DNA of 38,564 nt, taken from CAYZHV01 sp046541355. Lineage in GTDB: Bacteria > Spirochaetota > Spirochaetia > DSM-27196 > Alkalispirochaetaceae. Position numbers and translations under genes: made by a program. Each line of letters opens with the position of its first letter. The stretch's first letter is position 1. The stretch spans positions 1-38,564 of the forward strand of contig JBKHDM010000020.1 of the NCBI GenBank assembly GCA_046541355.1. Reading direction: 5' to 3'. This document shows, in pieces, positions 24,787 through 33,397 of the stretch. Below the pieces are notes generated by a model that saw only the letters and a list, made by a program, of their open reading frames with translations, searched no databases and had not been told where the DNA came from.

Positions 24787-25097
24787 GCCCCGGTGATCTC
24801 CTTGACACGGATAAGCGAATACGCCTGCCGATGTCCGGTGAGGCGGGAGTAGTTTTTCCGCCGCTTGAACTTGAGCACCTTTATCTTCGGATCCCGAAGG
24901 TGGCGCTCCACAACCGCCTTGACCGTGGCACCCTGCACAAAGGGAGTACCTACCGTTACACCCGCCTCACCGCTCACCATGAGCACCGAGTCGAGCTCGA
25001 GGTCGGACCCCTCCTCATCGGAGAGACGGTCAACCTTTATCAGGGCGTCCTGCTCAGCCTTGTACTGCTTGCCCTGGATTTCTACCATCGCGTACAT
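24783..25097 (-). CDS. rplU: 50S ribosomal protein L21
   Basis: A 104-residue L21 with the family start MYAMVEIQGKQYKAEQD, the GATVKAVVERHLRDPKIKVLKF core (shown in part: AVVERHLRDPKIKVLKF) and the RNA-binding KRRKNYSRLTGHRQ near residues 78-91. The ATG at 25097 is preferred over the one at 25088 because it matches other L21 starts and has AGAGG about 10 bases upstream. It is the first gene of the long rplU-to-rsfS operon. Confidence 0.98.
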   Translation of the reverse strand: MYAMVEIQGKQYKAEQDALIKVDRLSDEEGSDLELDSVLMVSGEAGVTVGTPFVQGATVKAVVERHLRDPKIKVLKFKRRKNYSRLTGHRQAYSLIRVKEITGA

Positions 25098-25134
25098 CTA
25101 CGTCTAACCTCTGCAATTCGTTGTAAGGTGATCC

Positions 25135-25163
25135 AGTAAAACACCTTTCGCCCCGAGGGTCAA
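25135..25163 (-). promoter_or_regulatory. Predicted promoter for the rplU-prp-rpmA-obg operon
   Basis: On the minus strand, -35 TTGACC (25163-25158) and -10 TTTACT (25140-25135) are separated by exactly 17 bases. The predicted start near 25128 gives a leader of about 30 bases. It is the only good promoter I see in the 288-base gap between gltD and rplU (25098-25385). The remainder of that gap holds the inverted-repeat element at 25194-25349. Confidence 0.65.
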
Positions 25164-25193
25164 CAGGCAGAGGAGGAACATGGGAGTACCTAC

Positions 25194-25349
25194 TGTCCTC
25201 CACCCTGGGGATACCGGCATCCTATCTCAAGGCCAAATATAGCGTTACGCGCCAAGAACCCCGCAATTCCGAATACCCACGGACCGGGAGACTCCAACTA
25301 CTGATGGAACAATAACTTCGGCCCCGCCCTATCCCCAGGGTGGAGGACA
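25194..25349. repeat. 156-bp segment bounded by a perfect 20-bp inverted repeat
   Basis: TGTCCTCCACCCTGGGGATA at 25194-25213 is repeated in perfect inverted form at 25330-25349, separated by 116 bases with no ORF. The outer ends read TG...CA, as at many insertion-sequence ends. No clear target-site duplication flanks the pair. It lies between the gltD stop and the rplU promoter. It may be the footprint of a small non-autonomous (MITE-like) element or a long-range RNA hairpin at the end of the gltBD transcript. The sequence alone does not decide. Confidence 0.6.
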
Positions 25350-25385
25350 CCAGCAGCGCAACACAGCGTCGACAGTGAGGCCGGC

Positions 25386-26849
25386 TCAGGGAAGGTTGGT
25401 TTTTCCCATCAAATACCGGTCGACCTCCCGGGCGGCCCCACGCCCCTCCTTGATCGCCCAGACCACGAGGGATTGACCTCGCCGGGCGTCCCCGGTGGCA
25501 AAAAGCTTCGGCACGCTGGTGGCGAACCTGCCATACTCCGCCTTGAAGTTGCTTCGATCATCCCGATCGATGCCGAGCTCCTCGGCGATGTAATCCTCGG
25601 GGCCGAGAAAACCGAGGGCGAGGAGGACGAGGTCCGCCTCCCAGTACTCCTCGCTCCCCGGTATCTCCTCCATCCGGGGGCGGGAGTCCGGCTCCTTGTG
25701 CCAGCGCACCCGCACCGTCCTGATTCCCGTTACGTTGCCCTCCTCGTCCCCGACGAACTCCTTGGTGAGAATACTGAACTCCCGGGGGTCGGCACCAAAG
25801 ACGCTCTTCGCCTCCTGGTGACCGTAGTCGAGCTTGAGAAGCCGAGGATAGGTCGGCCAGGGAAACTCGTCGGTCCGCTCGCCCGCGGGCCGGGAGAGGA
25901 GCTCGAAGTTCTTGATTCCCGCACAACCGTGGCGCATGGAGGTGCCGAGACAGTCGTTTCCGGTGTCCCCACCGCCGATGACGACAACTCTTTTCCCTTT
26001 CGCGGAGATGTAGTTCTGGTCTCCGAGGTTCGAGTCGAGGAGGCTCTTGGTGTTTGCCCGGAGAAACTCCATGGCGAAGTGGATCCCCTTGAGCTGTCGG
26101 CCGGGGACCGGGAGGTCCCGGGGCTTTGTGGCGCCGCAGGCGAGGATGACCGAGTCGTAGCTCTCCATCAGCTCCCGGGCCGAGATGTCCTTACCGACGT
26201 CGACCCCGGGGCGGAAGGTGATCCCCTCCTCAGCCATTATGTTGTTACGCCGCTGGACAAGCTGCTTGTCGAGCTTCATGTTCGGGATGCCGTACATCAG
26301 CAGCCCGCCGATCCGGTCGTCCCGCTCGTAGACGGTAACCAGGTGGCCCGCCTGATTGAGCTGGTCCGCCGCGGCGAGACCCGCGGGGCCCGAGCCGACT
26401 ACCGCTATCCTCTTGCCGGTCCGATGCTCGGGAATCCTCGGCTTCATCAGCCCCGAGTCGTAGGCGCGGTCGATAATGTGGCACTCGTTGTCCTTGATCG
26501 TCACCGGCGGCTCGTTGATACCGAGGACGCAGGCGGACTCGCAGGGCGCGGGACAGACCCGTCCGGTGTACTCCGGAAAGTTGTTGGTCTTCATCAGCCG
26601 CTTGAACGCCTCATCCCACTTGCCGTGGTAGACCAGGTCGTTCCACTCAGGGATGAGGTTATCCACCGGGCAGCCGTAGTCGGACTGGCAGAAGGGGACT
26701 CCGCAGTCCATGCAGCGCGCCCCCTGCTCCTGCCGCTCCGCCTCGTCGAGGTGGCGATGAAACTCCTCGAAATCCTTGGCCCGGGTCTCCGGGGCTCTCT
26801 CCTGCGCCCGTTTTCGCGGGTACTCCATAAATCCGGTAGGCTTACCCAT
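25386..26849 (-). CDS. gltD: Glutamate synthase small subunit (NADPH)
   Basis: GltD takes electrons from NADPH through FAD and Fe-S clusters and passes them to GltB. The 487-residue protein has the N-terminal Cys motifs for two [4Fe-4S] clusters (CMDCGVPFC at about 42-50, then GCP and CPAPCESAC around 98-106). An FAD-binding GSGPAGLAAADQL lies at about 152-164. An NADPH-binding region includes VVIGGGDTGNDCLGTS. A C-terminal GDARRGQSLVVWAI segment completes the FAD site. Its ATG lies 8 bases inside the gltB end, so the subunits are translationally coupled. Confidence 0.97.
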   Translation of the reverse strand: MGKPTGFMEYPRKRAQERAPETRAKDFEEFHRHLDEAERQEQGARCMDCGVPFCQSDYGCPVDNLIPEWNDLVYHGKWDEAFKRLMKTNNFPEYTGRVCPAPCESACVLGINEPPVTIKDNECHIIDRAYDSGLMKPRIPEHRTGKRIAVVGSGPAGLAAADQLNQAGHLVTVYERDDRIGGLLMYGIPNMKLDKQLVQRRNNIMAEEGITFRPGVDVGKDISARELMESYDSVILACGATKPRDLPVPGRQLKGIHFAMEFLRANTKSLLDSNLGDQNYISAKGKRVVVIGGGDTGNDCLGTSMRHGCAGIKNFELLSRPAGERTDEFPWPTYPRLLKLDYGHQEAKSVFGADPREFSILTKEFVGDEEGNVTGIRTVRVRWHKEPDSRPRMEEIPGSEEYWEADLVLLALGFLGPEDYIAEELGIDRDDRSNFKAEYGRFATSVPKLFATGDARRGQSLVVWAIKEGRGAAREVDRYLMGKTNLP

Positions 26850-29800
26850 GGACAGGCTCCTTGTTCTGTTGCATTTCCATGATCCTCTGGAAGGCGGGGG
26901 AGATCACCTTGGTAAAGGATGCGCGGTGCTCCTCCCACTCGTCGAGCAGCCTCCGTCCGAGATCTGATCCGGTAAACCGGACGTGCCTGCCCACCATGGT
27001 GAGGATGTAGCTCTCATCCTCCTGGTTCAGCTCCTGGAGCTCGACGAGCCCCGGATTGACCTTGCTCTCAAACCCGCCGTCCCGGTCCCAGACGTAGGCG
27101 ATACCCCCGGACATACCGGCGGCAAAGTTCCGGCCGGTGTTGCCGAGGATAATCGCCCGGCCTCCGGTCATGTACTCGCACCCGTGGTCTCCGACGCCCT
27201 CGACCACGAGGTGGGCCCCGGAGTTTCGGACGCAGAAGCGCTCGGCCGCCATACCCCGGAAAAATCCCTCTCCCCGGGTCGCACCGTAGAGCGCGACGTT
27301 ACCGATAATGATGTTCTCCTCCGGCACAAAGTGGCTCCCCTCGGGCGGATAGACCACCAGGGTTCCCCCGGAAAGCCCCTTTCCGACGTAGTCGTTCGCA
27401 TCCCCCTCGAGCTCGAGGGTGACTCCCCGGGTTAGCCAGGCGCCGAAACTCTGTCCCGCCGAGCCGTGAAGCTTGACGTGGAGGGTATCCTCCGACAGTC
27501 CGTCCATACCCCACCGTTTGGTGAGCTCATGGCTCAGCATGCCGCCGACGGTACGGTCGGTATTGCGCACCGGAACCTCGATTCTCGTCCTGGTCCTGCT
27601 TTCGAACACAGGCTCGGCGAGCTGGATCAGGGTACGGTCGAGAACCCGCTCGAGGCCGTGGTCCTGGGGCATGCAGCAGATCACACCGGTGTGGGTCGGC
27701 CCCACCTCGATAGGCGTGAGCAGGGCGGTCAGATCGACCCCCTCGGCCTTCCAATGCTTGACCGCCTTGTCGGGCTCGAGCATGTCGACCCGACCGACCA
27801 TCTCCTCGAAGCTCCGAAAGCCGAGCTCCGCCATGATCTCCCGTGCCTCCTCGGCGATGTAGGTAAAAAAGGTGGTCACATCCTCGGGCTTGCCGGCAAA
27901 CTTCGCCCGGAGCTTCGGGTCCTGGGTGGCGATGCCGACGGGGCAGGTGTTCTTCTCGCACTTGCGCATCATGATACAGCCCATGGCGACGAGGGCGGAG
28001 GTTGCAAAGCCGCACTCCTCCGCTCCGAGGAGCGCCGCCATCACCACGTCCCGGCCGGTCTTCAGCTGTCCGTCGGTCTGGACCACGACCCGGCTGCGAA
28101 GGTCGTTCAGAACAAGGGTCTGGTGCGTCTCGGCGAGGCCGAGCTCCCAGGGGAGTCCTGCGTGCTTGATGCCCGTAAGGGGCGAGGCTCCGGTGCCCCC
28201 GTCGTGGCCGGAGATCAGAATGTGGTCGGCGTGCGCCTTGGCGACGCCGGCGGCGATGGTGCCGACGCCCACTTCCGATACGAGTTTTACGCTCACCCGG
28301 GCGGCGGGGTTTGCGTTTTTCAGGTCGAAGATGAGCTGAGCGAGGTCCTCGATGGAGTAGATGTCGTGATGGGGCGGCGGGCTTATCAGTCCGACCCCGG
28401 GGGTGGAGTAGCGGGTCTTGGCGATCTGGTCGAAGACCTTCCGTCCCGGCAACTCCCCACCCTCTCCAGGCTTGGCGCCCTGGGCCATCTTGATCTGCAA
28501 CTCATCGGCGTTGGTGAGATACTCGATTGTAACACCGAAGCGGCCGGAGGCTACCTGCTTGATCGCAGACCGCCGCGAGTCGCCGTTGGGAAGAGGCGTG
28601 TAGCGCTCGCTCATCTCGCCCCCCTCGCCGGTGTTGGACTTTCCGCCGAGACGGTTCATCGCCACAGCGAGCGTTTCATGAGCCTCGGCGGATATGGAAC
28701 CGAAACTCATGGCGCCGGTGGCAAACCGTTTCACGATCTGCGAGGCGGGCTCCACCTCCTCGAGGGGGATCGGGTTTCCTTTCTTGAACTTCAACAGTCC
28801 CCTGAGGGTCGACTGGCTGGTAGAGCGCTCGTTTTGTCGGGTGGAGAATCGGCGGAACGCCTTCATGTCCTTGAGCCGCACCGCCCGCTGGAGGTCGGCG
28901 ATCGATTCAGGGTCCCACATGTGCTTCTCGCCACCGAAGCGCCACTGGTAGTCTCCGGGATTGTAGAACTCGCTGCCGATCGGCTCGTTCCCCTGGGGAA
29001 ATCCGAGCTCGTGGCGCCGGGACGCCTCATCGGCGATATGCTCGAAGCCCGCCCCCTGGATCCGGCTGGCGGTCCCGGCAAAGCAGCGTTCGATGACCTC
29101 GTCGGCTACCCCGACGGCCTCGAAGATCTGTGCCGCCTTGTAACTCTCGAGGGTGGAGATGCCCATTTTGCCCATCACCTTGCGCATTCCGTAGCGGACC
29201 GCCTTCTGATAGGCGGCGACTACTTCCTCCTTCGAGAGCCCCGGATCGATCTGTCCATCCTCCTGGAGGTACCACATCGCCTCGTAGGCGAGGTACGGGT
29301 TTATCGCGTCCGCCCCATACCCGACGAGGAGACAGAAGTGATGCACCTCCCGGGGCTCGGCGCTCTCGACGATAATGCCGATCTGCGTTCGCTTTGCCTT
29401 GCGCACGAGGTTGTGATGGACCGCCCCGGTAGCGAGAAGGGCGCTCACCGGAATCCGGTCGGGACCAACAGCCCGGTCCGAGAGAACAACGAGGCTGTAG
29501 CCCTCGTCGATGGCGGACTCACTCTCCTCCTCGATCCGCGTGAGGGCGGCCTCGAGACCCGCCTTTCCCTCGGCGGCGGGGTAGGTTATGTCGATAATCC
29601 GGCTCTTCCAGCCGCGGTAGTCAAGCTCCTTGAGCTGTGCGGTCAGCTCGTTTGTGATAACCGGCTCCGGGAGCAGCAGCCTGTGGGCGTGCTTTTCGTC
29701 GGACTCCAGGAGGTTTTGCTCCGGACCGATGTACGCCCAGAGGCTCATGACGATGTTTTCCCGGATCGAGTCGATCGGCGGGTTTGTAACCTGGGCAAAG

Positions 29801-31371
29801 AGCTGCTTGAAATAGTCGTAGAGGAGTCTCGGCTTGTCCGAGAGTACCGCCAGGGGGGTGTCGTTACCCATTGAGCCGAGGGGCTCCTTACCGCTCTCAC
29901 TCATCGGCTTGAGGATGAGGTTGAGGTGTTCGAGGGTGAAACCGAAGGCGCGCAGGCGGCTGAGGATGCTCTGCCTGTCGAGGCCGGCAACGGAGCGCCC
30001 CTCGGGAAGCTCGTCGACGGTGAGGCGCTGTTTCTCGAGCCAGTCGCCGTAGGGTCTACTCCCGGCGATGCCGTTTTTGAGCTCCTCGTCACCGACAATT
30101 TCGCCTTTGTCGAAATCAACGAGAAACATCCGCCCCGGCTGGAGCCTCCCCTTTGAGCGCACCCGCTCAGGCGGCATAGGCAGGACCCCCGCCTCGCTCG
30201 CCATGATGACCACGTCGTCCTCGGTAACGTAGTAGCGGCTCGGCCGCAGTCCGTTTCGGTCGAGGACCGCGCCGATGACGTGGCCGTCGGTAAAGGCGAT
30301 GGAGGCGGGACCATCCCACGGCTCCATCTGGAGACTCATGTACTCATACATCTCCCGACCGATCCGGGGCATATGCTTATGGTTCTGCCACGCCTCGGGA
30401 ACCATCATCATGATAGCCTCCGGGAGGCGGCGGCCGCTCATCAGCAGAAGCTCGAGGACGTTGTCGAAGTTGCCGCTGTCCGAGCAGTCAGGCTCGATGA
30501 TCGGCATGAGCTTGGTGATGTCCTCACCAAAGAGCTCGCTTTTCAGCTGCCCCTCCCGGGCGCGCATTTTGTTGATGTTGCCCCGGAGGGTGTTGATCTC
30601 GCCGTTGTGGCTCATGAACCGCAGCGGCTGCGCCCTGTCCCAGCTCGGAAAGGTGTTTGTGGAAAACCGGCTGTGGACCATGGCGAGATGGCTCTCGTAG
30701 TCCGGGTCGGACAGATCGATAAAGTACTCAAAGAGCTGCTCGGGCATGAGCATCCCTTTGTAGACGATGTTTCTCGTGGAGAGGCTGCAGACGTAAAAGG
30801 TGTGGTCGGTGTCGAACTCGCCCCCCCGCAGTTCGTTGGTAACGAGCTTGCGAATCACGTAGAGCTTGCGCTCGAAGGCGGCCTCGTCGGTCCCCTCCCC
30901 CGCGGCGATCACCGCCCACTCAATCACCGGCTCCGCCGCCCGGGCGGTAGGACCGATGCTCGAGTTGTTTACCGGAACCTCCCGCCAGCCGACAAACTCC
31001 TGCCCCTCCGCGGCGGTAATCGTCTCAAAGCGCGCCTTGCACGCCTGCCGCTGGGAGTCGTCCCGAGGAAGGAACACAAGGCCCGCGGAGAACCGTCCGC
31101 GCTCCGGGAGGGTCACGTTGAGCTCCTCCCGGGCGACCTTCTCGATCAGTTTCTGAGGAAGGGTGGTGAGAATACCCGCACCGTCCCCGGTGTTCTTCTC
31201 AGCCCCGACCGCTCCGCGGTGGGTCATGTTGAGCAGGACCTCTCGTGCGTCCTCGATGATCTGATGGCTCTGTTTGCCCTTAATGTGGGCAACGAACCCA
31301 ACTCCGCAGTTCTCATGCTCAAAAGCGGGATCGTAGAGCCCCTGTCTACCAGGTCGTTGCCGATGTGCCAT
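26842..31371 (-). CDS. gltB: Glutamate synthase large subunit
   Basis: GltB makes two glutamates from glutamine and 2-oxoglutarate in ammonia assimilation. The protein has 1509 residues, the usual size. A short propeptide precedes the catalytic Cys in HENCGVGF (Cys at residue 22 from the ATG). The class-II amidotransferase domain is followed by a central domain, the FMN-binding synthase domain (GAKPGEGGELPGRKV, SPPPHHDIYSIEDL, HDGGTGASP), the [3Fe-4S] Cys cluster (MRKCEKNTCPVGIA) and the C-terminal beta-helix (GGTLVVYPP, GGRAIILGNTGRNFAAGMSGG). The ATG at 31371 has GGAGAGG five bases upstream; a TTG at 31374 is less likely. A sigma-54-type promoter lies about 40 bases further up. Confidence 0.98.
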   Translation of the reverse strand: MAHRQRPGRQGLYDPAFEHENCGVGFVAHIKGKQSHQIIEDAREVLLNMTHRGAVGAEKNTGDGAGILTTLPQKLIEKVAREELNVTLPERGRFSAGLVFLPRDDSQRQACKARFETITAAEGQEFVGWREVPVNNSSIGPTARAAEPVIEWAVIAAGEGTDEAAFERKLYVIRKLVTNELRGGEFDTDHTFYVCSLSTRNIVYKGMLMPEQLFEYFIDLSDPDYESHLAMVHSRFSTNTFPSWDRAQPLRFMSHNGEINTLRGNINKMRAREGQLKSELFGEDITKLMPIIEPDCSDSGNFDNVLELLLMSGRRLPEAIMMMVPEAWQNHKHMPRIGREMYEYMSLQMEPWDGPASIAFTDGHVIGAVLDRNGLRPSRYYVTEDDVVIMASEAGVLPMPPERVRSKGRLQPGRMFLVDFDKGEIVGDEELKNGIAGSRPYGDWLEKQRLTVDELPEGRSVAGLDRQSILSRLRAFGFTLEHLNLILKPMSESGKEPLGSMGNDTPLAVLSDKPRLLYDYFKQLFAQVTNPPIDSIRENIVMSLWAYIGPEQNLLESDEKHAHRLLLPEPVITNELTAQLKELDYRGWKSRIIDITYPAAEGKAGLEAALTRIEEESESAIDEGYSLVVLSDRAVGPDRIPVSALLATGAVHHNLVRKAKRTQIGIIVESAEPREVHHFCLLVGYGADAINPYLAYEAMWYLQEDGQIDPGLSKEEVVAAYQKAVRYGMRKVMGKMGISTLESYKAAQIFEAVGVADEVIERCFAGTASRIQGAGFEHIADEASRRHELGFPQGNEPIGSEFYNPGDYQWRFGGEKHMWDPESIADLQRAVRLKDMKAFRRFSTRQNERSTSQSTLRGLLKFKKGNPIPLEEVEPASQIVKRFATGAMSFGSISAEAHETLAVAMNRLGGKSNTGEGGEMSERYTPLPNGDSRRSAIKQVASGRFGVTIEYLTNADELQIKMAQGAKPGEGGELPGRKVFDQIAKTRYSTPGVGLISPPPHHDIYSIEDLAQLIFDLKNANPAARVSVKLVSEVGVGTIAAGVAKAHADHILISGHDGGTGASPLTGIKHAGLPWELGLAETHQTLVLNDLRSRVVVQTDGQLKTGRDVVMAALLGAEECGFATSALVAMGCIMMRKCEKNTCPVGIATQDPKLRAKFAGKPEDVTTFFTYIAEEAREIMAELGFRSFEEMVGRVDMLEPDKAVKHWKAEGVDLTALLTPIEVGPTHTGVICCMPQDHGLERVLDRTLIQLAEPVFESRTRTRIEVPVRNTDRTVGGMLSHELTKRWGMDGLSEDTLHVKLHGSAGQSFGAWLTRGVTLELEGDANDYVGKGLSGGTLVVYPPEGSHFVPEENIIIGNVALYGATRGEGFFRGMAAERFCVRNSGAHLVVEGVGDHGCEYMTGGRAIILGNTGRNFAAGMSGGIAYVWDRDGGFESKVNPGLVELQELNQEDESYILTMVGRHVRFTGSDLGRRLLDEWEEHRASFTKVISPAFQRIMEMQQNKEPVHG

Positions 31372-31421
31372 CAATACCTCTCCGTAAACGTATCCAATAA
31401 CCTACTGTGGGTCGAATATGC

Positions 31422-31438
31422 TGCAATTAACATGCCAA
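31422..31438 (-). promoter_or_regulatory. Predicted sigma-54 (RpoN) promoter of gltBD
   Basis: On the minus strand, TTGGCATG-TTAA-TTGCA fits the sigma-54 consensus YTGGCACG-N4-TTGCW with one mismatch. The invariant GG and GC are separated by exactly 10 bases. The expected start near 31411 gives a leader of about 40 bases before the gltB ATG. This is biologically sensible for a nitrogen-assimilation operon. Upstream, at 31500-31535 on the plus strand, CCAAAA occurs three times and could mark an activator site. I found no equally good sigma-70 promoter in the 222-base gap (31375-31596). Confidence 0.6.
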
Positions 31439-31553
31439 GGAAAGATGAAATTTATCTCGTTACAATACAGTGATTTACGATACGTATCCTGACGCCCTAC
31501 CAAAATGTCACACCAAAACGTAGGCAGCGCCAAAATTTAGCGACGTTTTCGTA

Positions 31554-31583
31554 GGCCCCGGGGCGGCGCGCCTCCCCGGGGCC
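31554..31583 (-). terminator. Strong G+C hairpin after argS (possible terminator)
   Basis: GGCCCCGGGG pairs perfectly with CCCCGGGGCC across a 10-base loop that can itself pair partly (GGC/GCC). It lies just after the argS stop in the direction of transcription. No T-run follows on the minus strand (the next bases are TACGAAAACG), so it is not a textbook intrinsic terminator. It might still slow polymerase or protect the 3' end. Confidence 0.4.
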
Positions 31584-31596
31584 GGCAGAGAAGCGC

Positions 31597-33348
31597 TCAC
31601 ATCACCGGAATATAGGGAATAGTAAGCAGTTCGAGGACGTTCCGGAGCACCTGGAGCACCGCTTTCGAGAGAAAAAGACGCCCCCGGCGAACCGCCGGGT
31701 CCTGGTGCACCATGATCGGGTTGTCGTGATAGTAGCGAGAGTAGTTCCGGGCGAGATCGTAGGCGTAGGAGGCGAGCATCGCCGGGTTGAGCTGGAGCGC
31801 CGCCTGCTCAAGGATCTCGGGGAACTCCGCTATATGCTTGATGAGCTCCCACTCCACAGGCTCGGTGAGCAGGCTCAGATCAACCTCCTCGATCCCCGGT
31901 TGATCCCCCGCCTTTCTGAGCATCGTTGAGATCCGGGCGCCGGTGTACTGGAGGTAGGGTCCGGTGTTGCCGGTAAAGGAGAGGGACTCGGCGGGGTTGA
32001 AAACCATATCCTTGTTCGGCTGCACCTGGAGCAGGTAGTAGTGCAAGGCGGCGAGGGCTATCTTCTCCGCGGTCTCCTCGACGTTTTCGACCGTCCCGTC
32101 CCGCTGCTTCTCCTTGATCTCCTTTTCCGCGAGGCCGGCGAGTTCGACGAGGAGGTCGTCGGCGTCCACCACCGTGCCTTCCCGGCTTTTCATTTTGCCC
32201 TCGGGGAGGTTAACCATCCCGTAGCTGAGGTGATAGAGGTTCCTGGCCCAGTCGAAACCGAGCTTCTCGAGGAGATGAAAGAGAACGGTAAAGTGGTAGC
32301 GCTGCTCCGAGGCGACAACGTAGACGAGCTGGTCGAAGGGCCAGTCCCGGTGGCGGGCGATGGCGGTCCCGATATCCTGGGTGAGGTAGAGGGAGGTTCC
32401 GTCGGAGCGCAGGAGCACCTTACGGTCGAGGTTGATCTCCTCCAGATCGACCCAGACTGTCCCTTCCTCGTCCCGGTAGAAGCTACCCGCCTCGAGACCT
32501 TTAAGTATCTCCTCCCGGCCGGCGGTGTAGGTCTCGCTCTCGTAATAGTACTGGTCAAAGCTCACCCCGGTGCGCCGATAGGTCTCCTCGATCCCCTCGA
32601 TAGCCCACCGGTTCATCAACTTCCAGAGTTCAACGGTCTCCGCGTCTCCCGCCTCCCACTTCTGCAGCATCTCCCGGGCGAGCGTCTCGGCGCTCTTGTC
32701 CTCCTTCGCCCACTGGTTGAAACGGACGTAGAAGTCGCCGACAAAATGGTCGGATTTTCGCTCGGAACTCTCCGGGGTCTCGCCCGCGCCGAACTTCTGG
32801 TAGGCGAGCATCGACTTACAGATATGGACGCCCCGGTCGTTGATGAGATTAACCTTTCGTACCTGCGCTCCCGCGGCTGCGAGGATGCGGGAAACGCTCT
32901 CCCCGAGGGCGTCGTTACGCAGATGGCCGAGATGGAGAGGTTTGTTTGTATTGGGACAGGAGAACTCTACCATCACCTTTCGCCCGGCGAGGGCCTCACT
33001 GCGGCCGTAGCCGTCGCCGGCGGCCTCCACGCTACCGAGAACCTCCGCGGCTACCTGCTCCCGTGAAAGCCGGACGTTGAGATAGGGTCCGGTAGCCTCA
33101 CACCGCCCGGCGCCCTGCCGGGAGAGGGTCTGTGCGACTCCCTCGGCGATCGCCTGGGGCGCCATCCTCAGGAGCTTTGCAAAGGGAAACATCGGAATCG
33201 CGAGGTCTCCGAGCTCCGGCTTGGGGGGGCGCTCGACGATTATCTGCTGGTCTGCGGTTTCCCGGTCGAGGTCGACACCCTTCTCCCGGGCAAAGAGGAG
33301 CAGGGCGGTGAGGACGTGATCTTTCCAGGCATGACGTATCGCTTTCAT
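31597..33348 (-). CDS. argS: Arginyl-tRNA synthetase
   Basis: Class-I synthetase charging tRNA-Arg. From the ATG at 33348 it has 583 residues. The N-terminal additional domain comes first, then the HIGH-type motif SCPNTNKPLHLGHLRND (HLGH at about 139-142), the KMSKS counterpart EGKMKSREGT, and the DALR anticodon-binding domain, with NPAMLASYAYDLARNYSRYYH near the C-terminus. The ATG has no clear Shine-Dalgarno. The frame opens with a TTG at 33390, but the added residues are not typical of ArgRS. It follows the DUF5312-like gene by about 50 bases and is probably co-transcribed with it. Confidence 0.96.
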   Translation of the reverse strand: MKAIRHAWKDHVLTALLLFAREKGVDLDRETADQQIIVERPPKPELGDLAIPMFPFAKLLRMAPQAIAEGVAQTLSRQGAGRCEATGPYLNVRLSREQVAAEVLGSVEAAGDGYGRSEALAGRKVMVEFSCPNTNKPLHLGHLRNDALGESVSRILAAAGAQVRKVNLINDRGVHICKSMLAYQKFGAGETPESSERKSDHFVGDFYVRFNQWAKEDKSAETLAREMLQKWEAGDAETVELWKLMNRWAIEGIEETYRRTGVSFDQYYYESETYTAGREEILKGLEAGSFYRDEEGTVWVDLEEINLDRKVLLRSDGTSLYLTQDIGTAIARHRDWPFDQLVYVVASEQRYHFTVLFHLLEKLGFDWARNLYHLSYGMVNLPEGKMKSREGTVVDADDLLVELAGLAEKEIKEKQRDGTVENVEETAEKIALAALHYYLLQVQPNKDMVFNPAESLSFTGNTGPYLQYTGARISTMLRKAGDQPGIEEVDLSLLTEPVEWELIKHIAEFPEILEQAALQLNPAMLASYAYDLARNYSRYYHDNPIMVHQDPAVRRGRLFLSKAVLQVLRNVLELLTIPYIPVM

Positions 33349-33397
33349 GGGTTGTGAAGCGATGTAGCACGAAGATGGGGGCGGGGTCAACGGCGTA

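Noticed and set aside
27466..29874. Long plus-strand open frame (802 codons) opposite gltB
   Set aside because: Shadow of gltB; composition rich in Gly/Asp/Val/Leu from reverse reading, no domain and no promoter.
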